Source of the DNA: Oceaniglobus trochenteri
GTDB taxonomy: Bacteria > Pseudomonadota > Alphaproteobacteria > Rhodobacterales > Rhodobacteraceae
DNA: 64,000 nt
Assembly: GCF_020529025.1 (NCBI RefSeq)
Contig: NZ_JACNMM010000002.1
Span: 186,001 to 250,000, forward strand
Direction of reading: 5' to 3'
Shown here: piece after piece, positions 18,286-28,038 of the stretch
Position numbering within the stretch: position 1 is the first letter of the stretch
Layout: every line of letters begins with the position of its first letter
The notes under the pieces: generated by a model
The model's database searches: none
The model's input: the letters and a program-made list of their open reading frames with translations, nothing else
Told to the model about the DNA's origin: nothing
Program-made: the position numbers and the translations under genes

Positions 18286-19643
18286 TGGCCCACCGGCAGG
18301 ATCGCGGGCAAGGCCCAGCGGCCCGGCATGTCGCACAGCCCCCCGGCCCGCCCCACGGCATAGTGCAACTTCTGCACCCGCGCAGCGCCATCGTGGGCAA
18401 GGATCAGCGCGCGGTCGTCATCGTCTGCCAGGGAAACGCCGGTGATTTTGGCCCGGCCTTCGCCGGTTTCCAGCGAAAAACCATGGTCCCCGCCCGCGCC
18501 CAGGGTCAGCGGATCAAGCACCAGGGGATTGAGCGCATCACTCACGACGCGCACCCGCCCCGGCGCCTCGGTTTCGGCCAGCAACAGGCGCGGGCAATGC
18601 CAGGCCTCGCGCGACAGCGCCGCGTCGATGGCCTGGGCCTCGGCGCGGGCCATGGCCTGCATCGCCTCGGCCGTGGGGCGATGGGTGTCGTCGAAGGCAA
18701 AGGCATAGCCCGGCGCCGAGAAGATCAGCCGGTGATCGCCGGGAAAGACCGAAAGTTCCCAGTGTTCGCGCACCCTTGTGCCGGTTTCATCGGCCCGCAT
18801 GACAAAGACCGGTTCGTGCAGGCCCAGCGAAGCAACCTTGGCCGATATCCGCGCCATGACCGCGCGGATGCCCGCGATATGGGAGGCAACATCGCTGATC
18901 ACGTCCTCGGCCCCGTAATCGATGGCCACGGTGGCGATGCGCGGCGCCACGCCCAGGGCCGCAGCGGCGGCCACGGTGTTGTCGATGGTCTGTTCCAGGT
19001 TCGCCATGGCCGCGCCTTCGGCAAGGGCGGCCGCGCTGGTGCTGGCATCGGTCTCCGCACGGGCCAGGATCAGCGGCAGCGCGCGCCCCTGCGCCCGGCG
19101 CACCGCCAGAAGGGCATCGGCAACCAGGGTATCCAGCGTGACCTCGCGCGCCTGTTCCAGCCCCGCCGTGGGCTGCGCCAGTTCCACCCCGGCCAGGCCC
19201 ACCGCCCCCAGATCATCGGCCGGGCAGAGAACATGGGCCGCCATGGCCGCACGCCCCGGCAGCGCCCGCGCCCGCCGCGCGCCGCCGATCGACAGCACCG
19301 CCAGAAGCGGCCCCGCCACATCGGCCACCACATGCCCCCCTGCCACGGGGCGGCGAAAGCGGCGCGGATGGGGGTATCCGGGCAATTGCGCATCGAAATG
19401 ATACCAAGATCCGTTTCGGGTGACGTTCCAGGCGTCGATATCGCCCACCACCGCCGGGTCGATCCAGCCCGCACCGGCACCATTTCCGGGGGCCAGCGAC
19501 AGGCGGTCGCGCAGGTCATCCACCACCTTGTCCGAAAGGCGCAGGATCAGGCCGGTGTCATCGTAACCGATGGCCGTGCCATTGCCGACCCGCAGCAAAA
19601 CGCCGCTGTCGCCCCGCAATACCCTGTGATCCCGATCGCTCAT
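18279..19643 (-). CDS. Hypothetical protein, first gene of sulfatase cluster (454 residues)
   Basis: Family not recognised. The N-terminal ~110 residues look like a beta-rich module; the centre (about 180-330) has helix-rich segments with TIDNTVAAAAALG and a VAIDYGAEDVISDVASHIAG stretch that resembles the core of SGNH/GDSL-type esterase folds, but I cannot see a clear catalytic triad. No export signal is visible. It opens the operon with the 250-residue protein and the sulfatase-RTX protein. Confidence 0.7.
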   Translation of the reverse strand: MSDRDHRVLRGDSGVLLRVGNGTAIGYDDTGLILRLSDKVVDDLRDRLSLAPGNGAGAGWIDPAVVGDIDAWNVTRNGSWYHFDAQLPGYPHPRRFRRPVAGGHVVADVAGPLLAVLSIGGARRARALPGRAAMAAHVLCPADDLGAVGLAGVELAQPTAGLEQAREVTLDTLVADALLAVRRAQGRALPLILARAETDASTSAAALAEGAAMANLEQTIDNTVAAAAALGVAPRIATVAIDYGAEDVISDVASHIAGIRAVMARISAKVASLGLHEPVFVMRADETGTRVREHWELSVFPGDHRLIFSAPGYAFAFDDTHRPTAEAMQAMARAEAQAIDAALSREAWHCPRLLLAETEAPGRVRVVSDALNPLVLDPLTLGAGGDHGFSLETGEGRAKITGVSLADDDDRALILAHDGAARVQKLHYAVGRAGGLCDMPGRWALPAILPVGQC

Positions 19644-19823
19644 GTCTCTGTGTCGCGCAGGGCCGCGGCAAATTCAATGGCGTTGCCGCTCACAGGGCCC
19701 CATCCGGACTGGCCGCAACATTTCTGCGATGGCCACCTTCAGCAGATCCATACCTGTCCGCCTCGCCCGTGGCTTTCCTTTCGCCGGCAAGGCGTGCGCC
19801 TTTCACCGCGCTGCGCCCCGAAA

Positions 19824-20687
19824 CTATGGTACCGGGGCCGTCCCCCCCGGCACCGAAGGCTGCTCTGTTGCCACGAAGCGGCCAGAGATCCGCAAGGCAA
19901 ATACTTTGCTGTTTGGATAAATATAGTTGTCGATCAGGATCGCGCCGCCCATCTCCTCACCGCCGGGGCCGTATTGCATCATGGACATCTTGACATCCGC
20001 ATAGGGGCTCAACTCTCCCGCAGTGAAGATCACGTCACTGTCCATCCGCGCCTTCAGATCCCCGGGTTCGTGTGACCCGTGATAGTACCCGTCGATCGAG
20101 AGTGTTCCGACATCGGTGACGTATTCTTCCGTGCCGTCCGATTTGAAATGTTGTCCCTCAAGGTTGATGAGATCGGTATCAAATGTCAGGGAATCCAGAT
20201 CGGCTATTACCCGCACATCACCCTTCAGATCGAAGATGACCTCTTTTTCGGCATGCACCCTGACCTCCGAGCTGCCTGTCCACGTCGAAAGATGTCGGGG
20301 CGGACTGCCACTCGGGGTCGGGAAGCCGATGACCCCGCGGACCAACTCTCCATCGACGCTTTCGGCATCAAAGAAGCGGACGTAGTCGGTCGATCCCTCG
20401 TGGATCGACACCCTCAGACCGTCCGGGCCAGAGACGGTCGTAAGTGGCGCATCAATTGACCCCTTGAGAACGCCAGCCGCAATCCTATTGCCATCTCCAT
20501 CGAGCGTGCCGTTCGTGGTGGTGACGGTGCCGTCCGTGGCGTTCAGCTCCAATATCGAAACACTCGACGGGCCCGAGGTTACCGAAGGATCGGAAAAGCC
20601 GCCATGGGAAGCCGTGTCGCCACAGCCCGCAATGAACCCCATGGCGCCGGTCAGCAGGATGCACCGGCCATGTTTGCAAAAGGTCAC
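19824..20687 (-). CDS. Putative lipoprotein of unknown function
   Basis: 287 residues. The start is taken as GTG at 20687 because AGGAGA lies 6 bases upstream; this gives a signal peptide MTFCKHGRCILLTGAMGFIA followed by the lipobox cysteine at position 22 (IAGC). The mature part is beta-rich and Asp/Gly/Thr-rich; its end, VFALRISGRFVATE, faintly resembles the closing barrel strand of transferrin-binding-protein-like lipoproteins, a weak guess. GC is visibly lower than in neighbours, which hints at acquisition. Confidence 0.65.
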   Translation of the reverse strand: MTFCKHGRCILLTGAMGFIAGCGDTASHGGFSDPSVTSGPSSVSILELNATDGTVTTTNGTLDGDGNRIAAGVLKGSIDAPLTTVSGPDGLRVSIHEGSTDYVRFFDAESVDGELVRGVIGFPTPSGSPPRHLSTWTGSSEVRVHAEKEVIFDLKGDVRVIADLDSLTFDTDLINLEGQHFKSDGTEEYVTDVGTLSIDGYYHGSHEPGDLKARMDSDVIFTAGELSPYADVKMSMMQYGPGGEEMGGAILIDNYIYPNSKVFALRISGRFVATEQPSVPGGTAPVP

Positions 20688-21214
20688 GTTCTTTCTCCTG
20701 ATCAATGAAAATCTGTGGCCGCGAAAAGCGGCAATGGCAGGGCATCATGAAAACTGCGGCCCGATGGACGGCACGCCGCACCAGAACGTCACTTTACATT
20801 GTCTATTGAATGACTTGCCGGATGAATGCCAAGGGGATTTGCGATCTGGCATCATTGGATGCCACGATGAATTGCGCAAAGACCGGTTTCTAGAATCCTC
20901 ACCCCTTGGGCTGCCGAATTGTTTTGCTCGGCGTCTGCATTGTGTCGCATGACAAGGGAAATCAGGGCAAAGTGCAATCCAAAGTTTATCTTTGAATGCC
21001 AATTTCTACCTTTGGGCGATAAGCCCGACAACCTCCTCCATTCAATGACGCGATTTCGCGGAGATGCCCCGACCACGCGGCCCGGTGAAGCGGGTCATTT
21101 GATACGCAATCCACGCAGCTTTCCCCAAATGCGGCAATGCCGGCGCACGACCTAGCAACCCGCAAAAACGCGATCCAAGGCAAAACCGGCAGCTGGCTGA
21201 ACTGGTGAGAAAAG
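20688..21214. other. Gene-free stretch between lipoprotein gene and tRNA-Ala
   Basis: About 530 bases. Lower GC than the rest of the window. I see no convincing coding frame, recombinase remnant or repeat of the tRNA end. It should hold the promoter of the lipoprotein gene and the tRNA terminator. Confidence 0.5.
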
Positions 21215-21290
<76 letters not shown>

Positions 21291-21390
21291 ACTGATCTGC
21301 ATGTGGACGATCCCGTCGAAACTGTCAAGATGGACGGCGCGCAAAGGGCGGGTCCGAGTCGCCCTCGCAAGGACCGGGAATGGAGTTTTC

Positions 21391-22668
21391 ATGGCGTTCA
21401 CACCAAAGATCATTTCGCAAACCTTCTGGCGATTGCGCCGCTGGTCCCGCAAGGTCTGGGTCAGGTCGGCGCTGATCGGCAGCCTCAGCCTTGTCGCGGT
21501 GGCCAGTTCATCGTTCCTGTCGGCGCTGGTGCCCGACGCGCTGGAAGACAGCGTGACCGTCGAAGCCTTGGGCGACATCCTGAAGATCGTCGCGACGGGC
21601 ATGCTTTCGGTGGTCATCTTCTCGCTCTCGGTCATGGTTTCGGCGCGTCAGTCGGCCTCGTCCCAGGTGACGCCCCGATCCCACCAGATCCTGCTTGAGG
21701 ACACGACGACGCAGAACGTCCTGGCCACCTTCCTTGGCGCCTTCCTGTTCTCGCTCGTGGGGCTGATCACCCTGGGCACCCATGTCTATTCCGGCAAGTC
21801 GGTGACGGTGATGCTGATCTTCACCATCATCGTGATCGCGCTTGTCGTGGTGTCGATCCTGCGCTGGATCGCGCATCTGACCAACCTGGGCAGCATGATC
21901 GAAACCACCCGCAAGGTGGAACATGCCGCCGAAGCCGCCCTGGAAACCTGGATGGAGATGCCCAGCCTGGGCGCGACGGGCCTGGTGGGCGATCCGGTGG
22001 GCCGCGAAGTGAAAAGCAAGCGGGCGGGCTATGTGCAGCATATCGCGATGCAGAAGCTTTCAGACCTGGCCGAAGAGGCCGACGGCAAGATCGCCATCAT
22101 CGTGCGCCCCGGTGGCCTGGTGTCCGAAGGCGATACGGTGATGCATGTCACCGGCGACATCGACGACGACGCCCTGTGCGATGCCCTGTCCCTGGGCGAC
22201 AGCCGCGTCTTCGACCAGGACCCGCGCTTTGGCATCATCGTGCTGAGCGAGATCGGGCAACGCGCCCTGTCGCCGGGAATCAACGATCCGGGCACCGCCA
22301 TCGACGTTCTGACCCGCCAGCAGCGCATCCTGACCCGCTGGGGCAACTCGCCCATGGCGCTGGACAAGGACCGCGAGCCTGCATACCCGCGCCTCTACAT
22401 GGAGCCGCTTTCGGCCGAGGGCCTGATGCGCGATGCCTTCGACCCCATCGCGCGCGACGGTGCCGCGCAGCTTGAGGTGCACATCCGCCTGCAAAAGGTG
22501 TTGGCGGCCCTGGCAAAAACCCACAACTCCGATCTGACACGGGCCGCGCGGGACGCGTCCCGGCGTTCGATGGAACGGGCGTTCGAGGCGCTCACGCTTG
22601 AAGCTGACCGAGAGCGCCTGCGCCGGGTGATGGCGCGGCTACCCGCGCTTCACTCGGCCGCGTCCTGA
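21391..22668 (+). CDS. DUF2254 family membrane protein
   Basis: 425 residues. Four transmembrane segments in the first ~170 residues (for example [20 protein letters not shown] and [16 protein letters not shown]) followed by a soluble domain. [16 protein letters not shown] is the family hallmark loop, as is [14 protein letters not shown]. Function unknown. ATG at 21391 has GGAG 6 bases upstream. Its 3' end overlaps that of gcvP by 19 bases on the opposite strand. Confidence 0.9.
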   Translation: MAFTPKIISQTFWRLRRWSRKVWVRSALIGSLSLVAVASSSFLSALVPDALEDSVTVEALGDILKIVATGMLSVVIFSLSVMVSARQSASSQVTPRSHQILLEDTTTQNVLATFLGAFLFSLVGLITLGTHVYSGKSVTVMLIFTIIVIALVVVSILRWIAHLTNLGSMIETTRKVEHAAEAALETWMEMPSLGATGLVGDPVGREVKSKRAGYVQHIAMQKLSDLAEEADGKIAIIVRPGGLVSEGDTVMHVTGDIDDDALCDALSLGDSRVFDQDPRFGIIVLSEIGQRALSPGINDPGTAIDVLTRQQRILTRWGNSPMALDKDREPAYPRLYMEPLSAEGLMRDAFDPIARDGAAQLEVHIRLQKVLAALAKTHNSDLTRAARDASRRSMERAFEALTLEADRERLRRVMARLPALHSAAS

Positions 22669-25493
22669 TAGGCTTCGAGCGGGGGGCAGGTGCAGACCAG
22701 GTGCCTGTCCCCATAGACGTTGTCGACCCGGTTCACCGGCGGCCAGTACTTGTCGACGCGGAAGGCGCCCTTGGGATAGCACCCCTGTTCGCGGCTGTAG
22801 GGACGATCCCAGTCGCCCACCAGATCCTCGACCGTGTGGGGGGCGTTCTTGAGGGGGTTGTTCTCGGCCTCGCCGCCCTCTTCGATCCTTCGGATCTCAT
22901 CGCGGATGTCCAGCATGGCATCGCAAAAGCGGTCAAGCTCGGCCTTGGTTTCGCTTTCGGTGGGTTCCACCATCAGCGTGCCGGCCACCGGCCATGACAT
23001 GGTGGGCGCGTGGAAACCGTTGTCGATCAGGCGCTTGGCAATATCATCCACGGTGACCTGGGCCGATTTCTCGAAGGGGCGCGTGTCAAGGATGCACTCG
23101 TGCGCGACGCGCCCCTCGCTGCCCTTGTAAAGCACGTCATAGGCCCCTTCGAGCCGCTTGGCGATGTAGTTGGCGTTCAGGATCGCCACCTTCGTCGCCT
23201 GGGTCAGACCCGCCCCACCCATGAGCAGGCAATAGGCCCATGAGATCGGCAGGATCGAAGCCGAGCCATAGGGCGCGCCGCTGACCGGTGCCTCGGTGCC
23301 CAGTTCGGGGTGGCCCGGCAGGTGCGGCGCCAGGTGCGCCTTGACGCCGATGGGGCCCATCCCGGGGCCACCGCCGCCGTGGGGGATGCAGAAGGTCTTG
23401 TGCAGGTTCAGGTGCGACACGTCGCTGCCGATCTCCCCGGGCTTGGCCAGCCCGACCATGGCGTTCAGGTTCGCCCCGTCAAGATAGACCTGGCCGCCGT
23501 GCTTGTGGGTGATCTCGCAGACCTCCTTCACCGTCTCCTCGAACACGCCGTGGGTGGAGGGATAGGTGATCATGCAGGCCGCCAGGGCATCGCCCGCCGC
23601 CTCGGCCTTGGCGCGGAAATCCTCGACGTCGATATCGCCGCGCGCGGTGCATTTCACCACCACCACCTTCATGCCGCACATCTGGGCGCTGGCCGGGTTG
23701 GTGCCATGGGCGTTGACCGGAATCAGGCAGACGCGCCGCCCCTCGTCCCCATTGGCCCTGTGATAGGCCATGATCGTCAGAAGGCCCGCATATTCGCCCT
23801 GCGCGCCGCTGTTGGGCTGCATCGACATGGCGTCATAGCCGGTGATCTGGCACAGCTTGGCGCTCAGATCCTCCAGCATCTCGGCATAGCCCTGCACCTG
23901 GTCGGTGGGCGCGAAGGGGTGGATCAGGCTGAATTCGGGCCAGGTGATCGGCATCATCTCGACCGCCGCGTTCAGCTTCATGGTGCAGGAGCCGAGAGGG
24001 ATCATGGCACGATCCAGCGCCAGGTCACGGTCGGACAGGCGGCGCATGTAGCGCATCATCTCGGTTTCCGCGCGGTTCATGTGGAAGACCGGATGGGTCA
24101 GGTATTCACTGCTGCGCAGCAGGGCGTCGGGGATGCGGTAATCCTGGCTCAGGTCGTCGCGCTTGCCGTGAATGCCGAAGGCATCCCAGAGGCGTTCCAC
24201 CGTTTCGGGGCGGGTGGTTTCGTCAAGCGTGATGCCCAGTTTCGTATCACCCACGACGCGCAGGTTGATCTTCTGGCGCCGCGCCTCGTCGAGGATGGCA
24301 CCGCGCAGGGCGCCGCATTCGACGGTGATGGTGTCGAAGAAATCGCCCGGCTCAACGGAATATCCCTGCGCCTCGAGCGTCTTTGCCACGCGCACCGCCT
24401 TGCGGTGAATCCGCTGGGCGATGGCCTTCAGCCCCTCGGGGCCGTGGAACACCGCGTAAAACGACGCCATGACCGCCAGCAGGGCCTGGGCCGTGCACAC
24501 GTTCGATGTCGCCTTTTCACGGCGGATGTGCTGTTCGCGGGTTTGCAGCGACAGGCGATAGGCCTTGTTGCCGCGGGCATCCACCGACACGCCGACGATG
24601 CGCCCGGGCATGGAACGTTTCAGCGCGTCCTTGCAGGCCATATAGGCGGCATGCGGCCCACCATAGCCCAGCGGCACGCCAAAGCGCTGGGTGCTGCCCA
24701 CGGCGATATCGGCCCCCATGGCGCCCGGTTCCTTCAGAAGGGTCAGGGCCAGCGGATCGGCAATGACGATCCCGATGGCCTTGGCCGCGTGCAGGGCCGA
24801 AATCTCGTCGGTGAAATCGCGCAGGTGGCCATGGGTGCCCGGATACTGGAACACCGCGCCGAACACCTTGTCGGCCTCAAGCGCATCGGGCGCGCCGACG
24901 ATCACCTCAATCCCCAGAGGCTCGGCCCGGGTGCGGATCACGGCGATGTTCTGGGGGTGGCAGTTTTCATCGACGAAGAAGGCATTGGCCTTCGACTTTG
25001 CGGTGCGCTGCGCCATGGTCATCGCCTCGGCCGCCGCCGTCGCCTCGTCCAGCAGCGAGGCATTGGCCACGTCGAGCCCGGTCAGGTCGCAGACCATGGT
25101 CTGATAGTTCAAAAGCGCCTCGAGCCGCCCCTGGCTGATCTCGGGCTGATAGGGGGTATAGGCCGTGTACCAGGCGGGGTTTTCCAGGATGTTGCGCTGG
25201 ATTGCCGGGGGCGTGACGGTGCCGTGATACCCCTGCCCGATCATGGACGAGAAGACCTGGTTCTTCTTGGCCACCTGGTTCATGAACCAAAGCAGCTCAC
25301 GCTCGGATTTCGGCTTGCCGAACTCCAGCGGCTCGGCCTGGCGGATCGCCTTGGGGACGGTCTGATCGATCAGCTCGTCCAGCGAGTTGACCCCCAGCAC
25401 CGCCAGCATCTCGTCCATTTCGGCGGGCGACGGGCCGATGTGGCGGCGATTGGCGAAATCATAGGGGCGATAGTCGGTGGGGGTGAAGGTCAT
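22650..25493 (-). CDS. gcvP: Glycine dehydrogenase (decarboxylating), P protein
   Basis: 947 residues, the full-length fused form. Decarboxylates glycine with pyridoxal phosphate and passes aminomethyl to the lipoyl group of GcvH. The PLP lysine is in [17 protein letters not shown]; the N-terminal [14 protein letters not shown] motif is typical. GGAG precedes the ATG. Third gene of gcvT-gcvH-gcvP; the 147-base gap before it holds a copy of the intergenic repeat. Confidence 0.97.
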   Translation of the reverse strand: MTFTPTDYRPYDFANRRHIGPSPAEMDEMLAVLGVNSLDELIDQTVPKAIRQAEPLEFGKPKSERELLWFMNQVAKKNQVFSSMIGQGYHGTVTPPAIQRNILENPAWYTAYTPYQPEISQGRLEALLNYQTMVCDLTGLDVANASLLDEATAAAEAMTMAQRTAKSKANAFFVDENCHPQNIAVIRTRAEPLGIEVIVGAPDALEADKVFGAVFQYPGTHGHLRDFTDEISALHAAKAIGIVIADPLALTLLKEPGAMGADIAVGSTQRFGVPLGYGGPHAAYMACKDALKRSMPGRIVGVSVDARGNKAYRLSLQTREQHIRREKATSNVCTAQALLAVMASFYAVFHGPEGLKAIAQRIHRKAVRVAKTLEAQGYSVEPGDFFDTITVECGALRGAILDEARRQKINLRVVGDTKLGITLDETTRPETVERLWDAFGIHGKRDDLSQDYRIPDALLRSSEYLTHPVFHMNRAETEMMRYMRRLSDRDLALDRAMIPLGSCTMKLNAAVEMMPITWPEFSLIHPFAPTDQVQGYAEMLEDLSAKLCQITGYDAMSMQPNSGAQGEYAGLLTIMAYHRANGDEGRRVCLIPVNAHGTNPASAQMCGMKVVVVKCTARGDIDVEDFRAKAEAAGDALAACMITYPSTHGVFEETVKEVCEITHKHGGQVYLDGANLNAMVGLAKPGEIGSDVSHLNLHKTFCIPHGGGGPGMGPIGVKAHLAPHLPGHPELGTEAPVSGAPYGSASILPISWAYCLLMGGAGLTQATKVAILNANYIAKRLEGAYDVLYKGSEGRVAHECILDTRPFEKSAQVTVDDIAKRLIDNGFHAPTMSWPVAGTLMVEPTESETKAELDRFCDAMLDIRDEIRRIEEGGEAENNPLKNAPHTVEDLVGDWDRPYSREQGCYPKGAFRVDKYWPPVNRVDNVYGDRHLVCTCPPLEAYQDAAE

Positions 25494-25544
25494 GGCACTC
25501 TCCGGGCAACAAGGGAAGGCTCCGCTGCGCGGACCCTGGCCTTC

Positions 25545-25573
25545 GGCGAGGATATTTTCAGACCAAAGATGGG
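25545..25573 (-). repeat. Intergenic repeat copy A (gcvP-gcvH gap)
   Basis: Reads CATCTTTGGTC...AAAATATCCTCG on the minus strand. It matches copies at 29427, 31021, 31064 and 45413. Confidence 0.7.
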
Positions 25574-25640
25574 GCCTGGCCGGTTCCATCTTCGGTCGCC
25601 GCTTGCCCCGCCAAAGGCATTCGATCGTTCGGGGCTTCGG

Positions 25641-26000
25641 TCAGCCGATGAACTTGATGTAGGCGTCCTCGTCCATCATGTCGTCCAGCACCGACAGATC
25701 CTCAAGCTTCATCTTGAAGAACCAGCCATTGCCGGTCGCGTCCTCGTTGACCAGGGCGGGATTGTCGACCAGGGCCTCGTTGACCTCGACGATCTCGCCG
25801 TCGACGGGGGCCATGATGTCGGAGGCAGCCTTGACCGATTCGATCACCACGACCTCTTCATCCTTCACCACCATGCGCCCTTCCTCGGGCAGTTCGACGA
25901 AAACCAGATCGCCCAGCTGTTCGGCTGCGTGATCGGTGATGCCGACGACGACGACATCATCCTCGACGCGCAGCCATTCGTGTTCTTCGGTGTATTTCAT
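25641..26000 (-). CDS. gcvH: Glycine cleavage system H protein
   Basis: 119 residues, a small lipoyl-carrier protein. The lipoylated lysine is in [12 protein letters not shown] (about residue 58). It shuttles the aminomethyl group between GcvP, GcvT and the L protein. Starts 19 bases after gcvT ends. Confidence 0.97.
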   Translation of the reverse strand: MKYTEEHEWLRVEDDVVVVGITDHAAEQLGDLVFVELPEEGRMVVKDEEVVVIESVKAASDIMAPVDGEIVEVNEALVDNPALVNEDATGNGWFFKMKLEDLSVLDDMMDEDAYIKFIG

Positions 26001-26019
26001 GGGCAGGTTCCTTGTTGGA

Positions 26020-27156
26020 TCAGCGTTTGAACGTGGCGGGGCGGAAGGGCATCTCGACCACGGTGACCGGATGCCGCCGCCCGCGCAATTCGGCATAAAG
26101 CGTCGTGCCCGGGCTGGCGAGGGGGGTCGGGACATAGCCCATGGACATCGGCGCCTCGATGCTGGGGCCATAGGCCCCCGAGGTGACGGTGCCCACCTCC
26201 TGGCCGCCGCTTTCACTGTCGAACAGGACCACCCCCGCCCGCACCGGGGCACGGCCTTCAGGGCGCAGGCCCACGCGGCGGCGCGCCGCGCCGTCGGCCA
26301 TCTGCGCCAGCACGATGTCGGCGCCGGGAAAGCCCCCCTCGCGTGCGCCGCCCGCCCGGCGGGCCTTCTGGATCGCCCAGGTCAGCGCCGCCTCGACCGG
26401 GGTGGTGGTGGCGTCGATGTCATTGCCGTAAAGGCACAGCCCGGCCTCAAGGCGCAGGGAATCGCGCGCGCCAAGCCCGATCCACGCGACCGCATCATGG
26501 GCCAGCAGCGCGCGCGCCAGATCGGGGGCGGCGGCGTTGGGCACCGACACCTCGAATCCGTCCTCGCCGGTATAGCCCGAGCGGGAAATCGTCAGCGGCC
26601 CGAAAAGGGTATCGACGGCGATCACGTCCATGAAGCGCATCGCCCTGACATCCGGCACGAGGGACGACAGCACATCTTCCGCCGCCGGGCCCTGAAGGGC
26701 CAGCAGCGCGCGGTCGTCCAGTTCCTCGATCTCACAATCGTCCGAGAGATGGCTGCGCATATGGGCGATGTCGTCGGCCTTGCAGGCGGCATTGACCACC
26801 ACAAACAGGTGATCGCCCATGTTGGCGATCATCAGGTCGTCACGCAGCCCCCCTTCGTCGTTGGTGAACATGCCATAGCGCTGGCGCCCCTCGGCAAGGC
26901 CCAGCAGATCGACCGGCACCAGCCTTTCCAAGGCCAGCGCCCCATCCCCGGCCTGCCCCGAACGGGCGCGCAGCCTGACCTGCCCCATGTGCGACACGTC
27001 GAACAGCCCCGCTTCGGCGCGGCAGTGCAGGTGTTCCTTCATGACGCCAAGGGGATATTGCACCGGCATGGAATAGCCCGCGAAGGGCACCATCTTCGCC
27101 CCTGCCTCGACATGCAGATCGTGCAGTGCCGTCTGTTGCAAGTCGCCCATCGCCAT
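26020..27156 (-). CDS. gcvT: Aminomethyltransferase, glycine cleavage T protein
   Basis: 378 residues. Transfers the methylene group from GcvH to tetrahydrofolate, releasing ammonia. Seen: [15 protein letters not shown], the folate-binding [13 protein letters not shown] and [11 protein letters not shown]. Two ATGs lie 6 bases apart; the one at 27156 is chosen because GGAGAGGGG stands 5 bases upstream. First gene of the operon and preceded by a tandem glycine riboswitch. Confidence 0.96.
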   Translation of the reverse strand: MAMGDLQQTALHDLHVEAGAKMVPFAGYSMPVQYPLGVMKEHLHCRAEAGLFDVSHMGQVRLRARSGQAGDGALALERLVPVDLLGLAEGRQRYGMFTNDEGGLRDDLMIANMGDHLFVVVNAACKADDIAHMRSHLSDDCEIEELDDRALLALQGPAAEDVLSSLVPDVRAMRFMDVIAVDTLFGPLTISRSGYTGEDGFEVSVPNAAAPDLARALLAHDAVAWIGLGARDSLRLEAGLCLYGNDIDATTTPVEAALTWAIQKARRAGGAREGGFPGADIVLAQMADGAARRRVGLRPEGRAPVRAGVVLFDSESGGQEVGTVTSGAYGPSIEAPMSMGYVPTPLASPGTTLYAELRGRRHPVTVVEMPFRPATFKR

Positions 27157-27192
27157 CCGTCCCCTCTCCGGCGCATGGCCGGGCAAATTCTG

Positions 27193-27209
27193 CGGCGCTC
27201 TCTGCGCCG
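27193..27209 (-). promoter_or_regulatory. Hairpin between glycine riboswitch and gcvT
   Basis: Six-base stem CGGCGC / GCGCCG with loop AGAGA on the mRNA strand, between the second aptamer and the gcvT ribosome site. It could be part of the expression platform; it lacks a T-tract, so control of translation is more likely than termination. Inference. Confidence 0.4.
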
Positions 27210-27219
27210 TCTGACCTGC

Positions 27220-27378
27220 CCCCTCTGTCCCTTTGCCTGAGATCGCTATCCCTTCGGCGGACGCCATGGCGCCTCTCTCCAGAGTCTGTTGGTCGGCGGC
27301 GGTCCTTTGGCCTGAGAGTTTACCGGGGCGGTTGCTCCTTCGGCACCGGGGGCGCGGGCCCCGCGGATTCTCCCGTCG
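27220..27378 (-). promoter_or_regulatory. Tandem glycine riboswitch
   Basis: Two consecutive aptamers on the minus strand upstream of gcvT. Aptamer I (about 27378-27295) shows GGGAGAATC, GCCGAAGGAGCAACC and ACTCTCAGGCCAAAGGACC. Aptamer II (about 27290-27221) shows CTCTGGAGAGAG, GCCGAAGGGATAGC and ATCTCAGGCAAAGGGACAGAG. This matches the known tandem glycine aptamer consensus, which turns gcv expression on when glycine is abundant. Confidence 0.92.
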
Positions 27379-27470
27379 CTGACGGGCCGACTATTCCGTC
27401 CGGCGGACGATTTTGCAAGGGCAAGAATTGCCACTTGTGCTCGCCATGTCTCCGGGGGCAGATTGCGGCC

Positions 27471-28016
27471 ATGATTGACCCGATGTTCTTTGGCTATGGC
27501 TCGCTCGTCAATCGCGCGACCCATGCCTATCCCGATCTGCGCCCGGCGCGGCTTGCCGGTTGGCGGCGTGTCTGGCGCCACACCGACATCAGCGAAACCG
27601 CCTTCCTGACGGCGGTGCCCCATGCCGATACCACCATCGACGGGGTGCTGGCCCGGGTGCCCGGCGGCGACTGGGCCGCGCTGGACCTGCGCGAAACCGG
27701 CTATGAGAGGGTGGCGGTGCGGATCGACGCGGCAGATGCCGCCGTCTACTCCATCGCCGAGGGTCGGCACGGGGCGCCCGAAACGCCACGCCACATCCTG
27801 CTCAGCTATCTCGATGCCGTGATACAGGGGTTCCTGCGCGAATTCGGCGCCGAGGGCGTGGCACGGTTCTTCGCCACCACCGATGGCTGGGACGCCCCGG
27901 TCCTGGATGACCGCGGCGCACCCCGCTATCCGCGCCACCAGACGTTGAACGACGATGAACGCGCCCTTGTCGACCGGGGCCTTGCCGGGGTCGGCGTGCG
28001 CCCGGTCCCCGCCTGA
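27471..28016 (+). CDS. Gamma-glutamylcyclotransferase-fold family protein
   Basis: 181 residues. The FFGYGSLVNR loop is the substrate/ligand-binding signature of the GGCT/AIG2-like fold, and LDLRETGYERV supplies the likely catalytic glutamate. Members cleave gamma-glutamyl amines to 5-oxoproline. The ATG at 27471 has only a weak ribosome site; an ATG at 27483 is an alternative. Divergent from the gcv operon. Confidence 0.8.
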   Translation: MIDPMFFGYGSLVNRATHAYPDLRPARLAGWRRVWRHTDISETAFLTAVPHADTTIDGVLARVPGGDWAALDLRETGYERVAVRIDAADAAVYSIAEGRHGAPETPRHILLSYLDAVIQGFLREFGAEGVARFFATTDGWDAPVLDDRGAPRYPRHQTLNDDERALVDRGLAGVGVRPVPA

Positions 28017-28038
28017 ACGGACCGGGCGCGGCGCCCTC

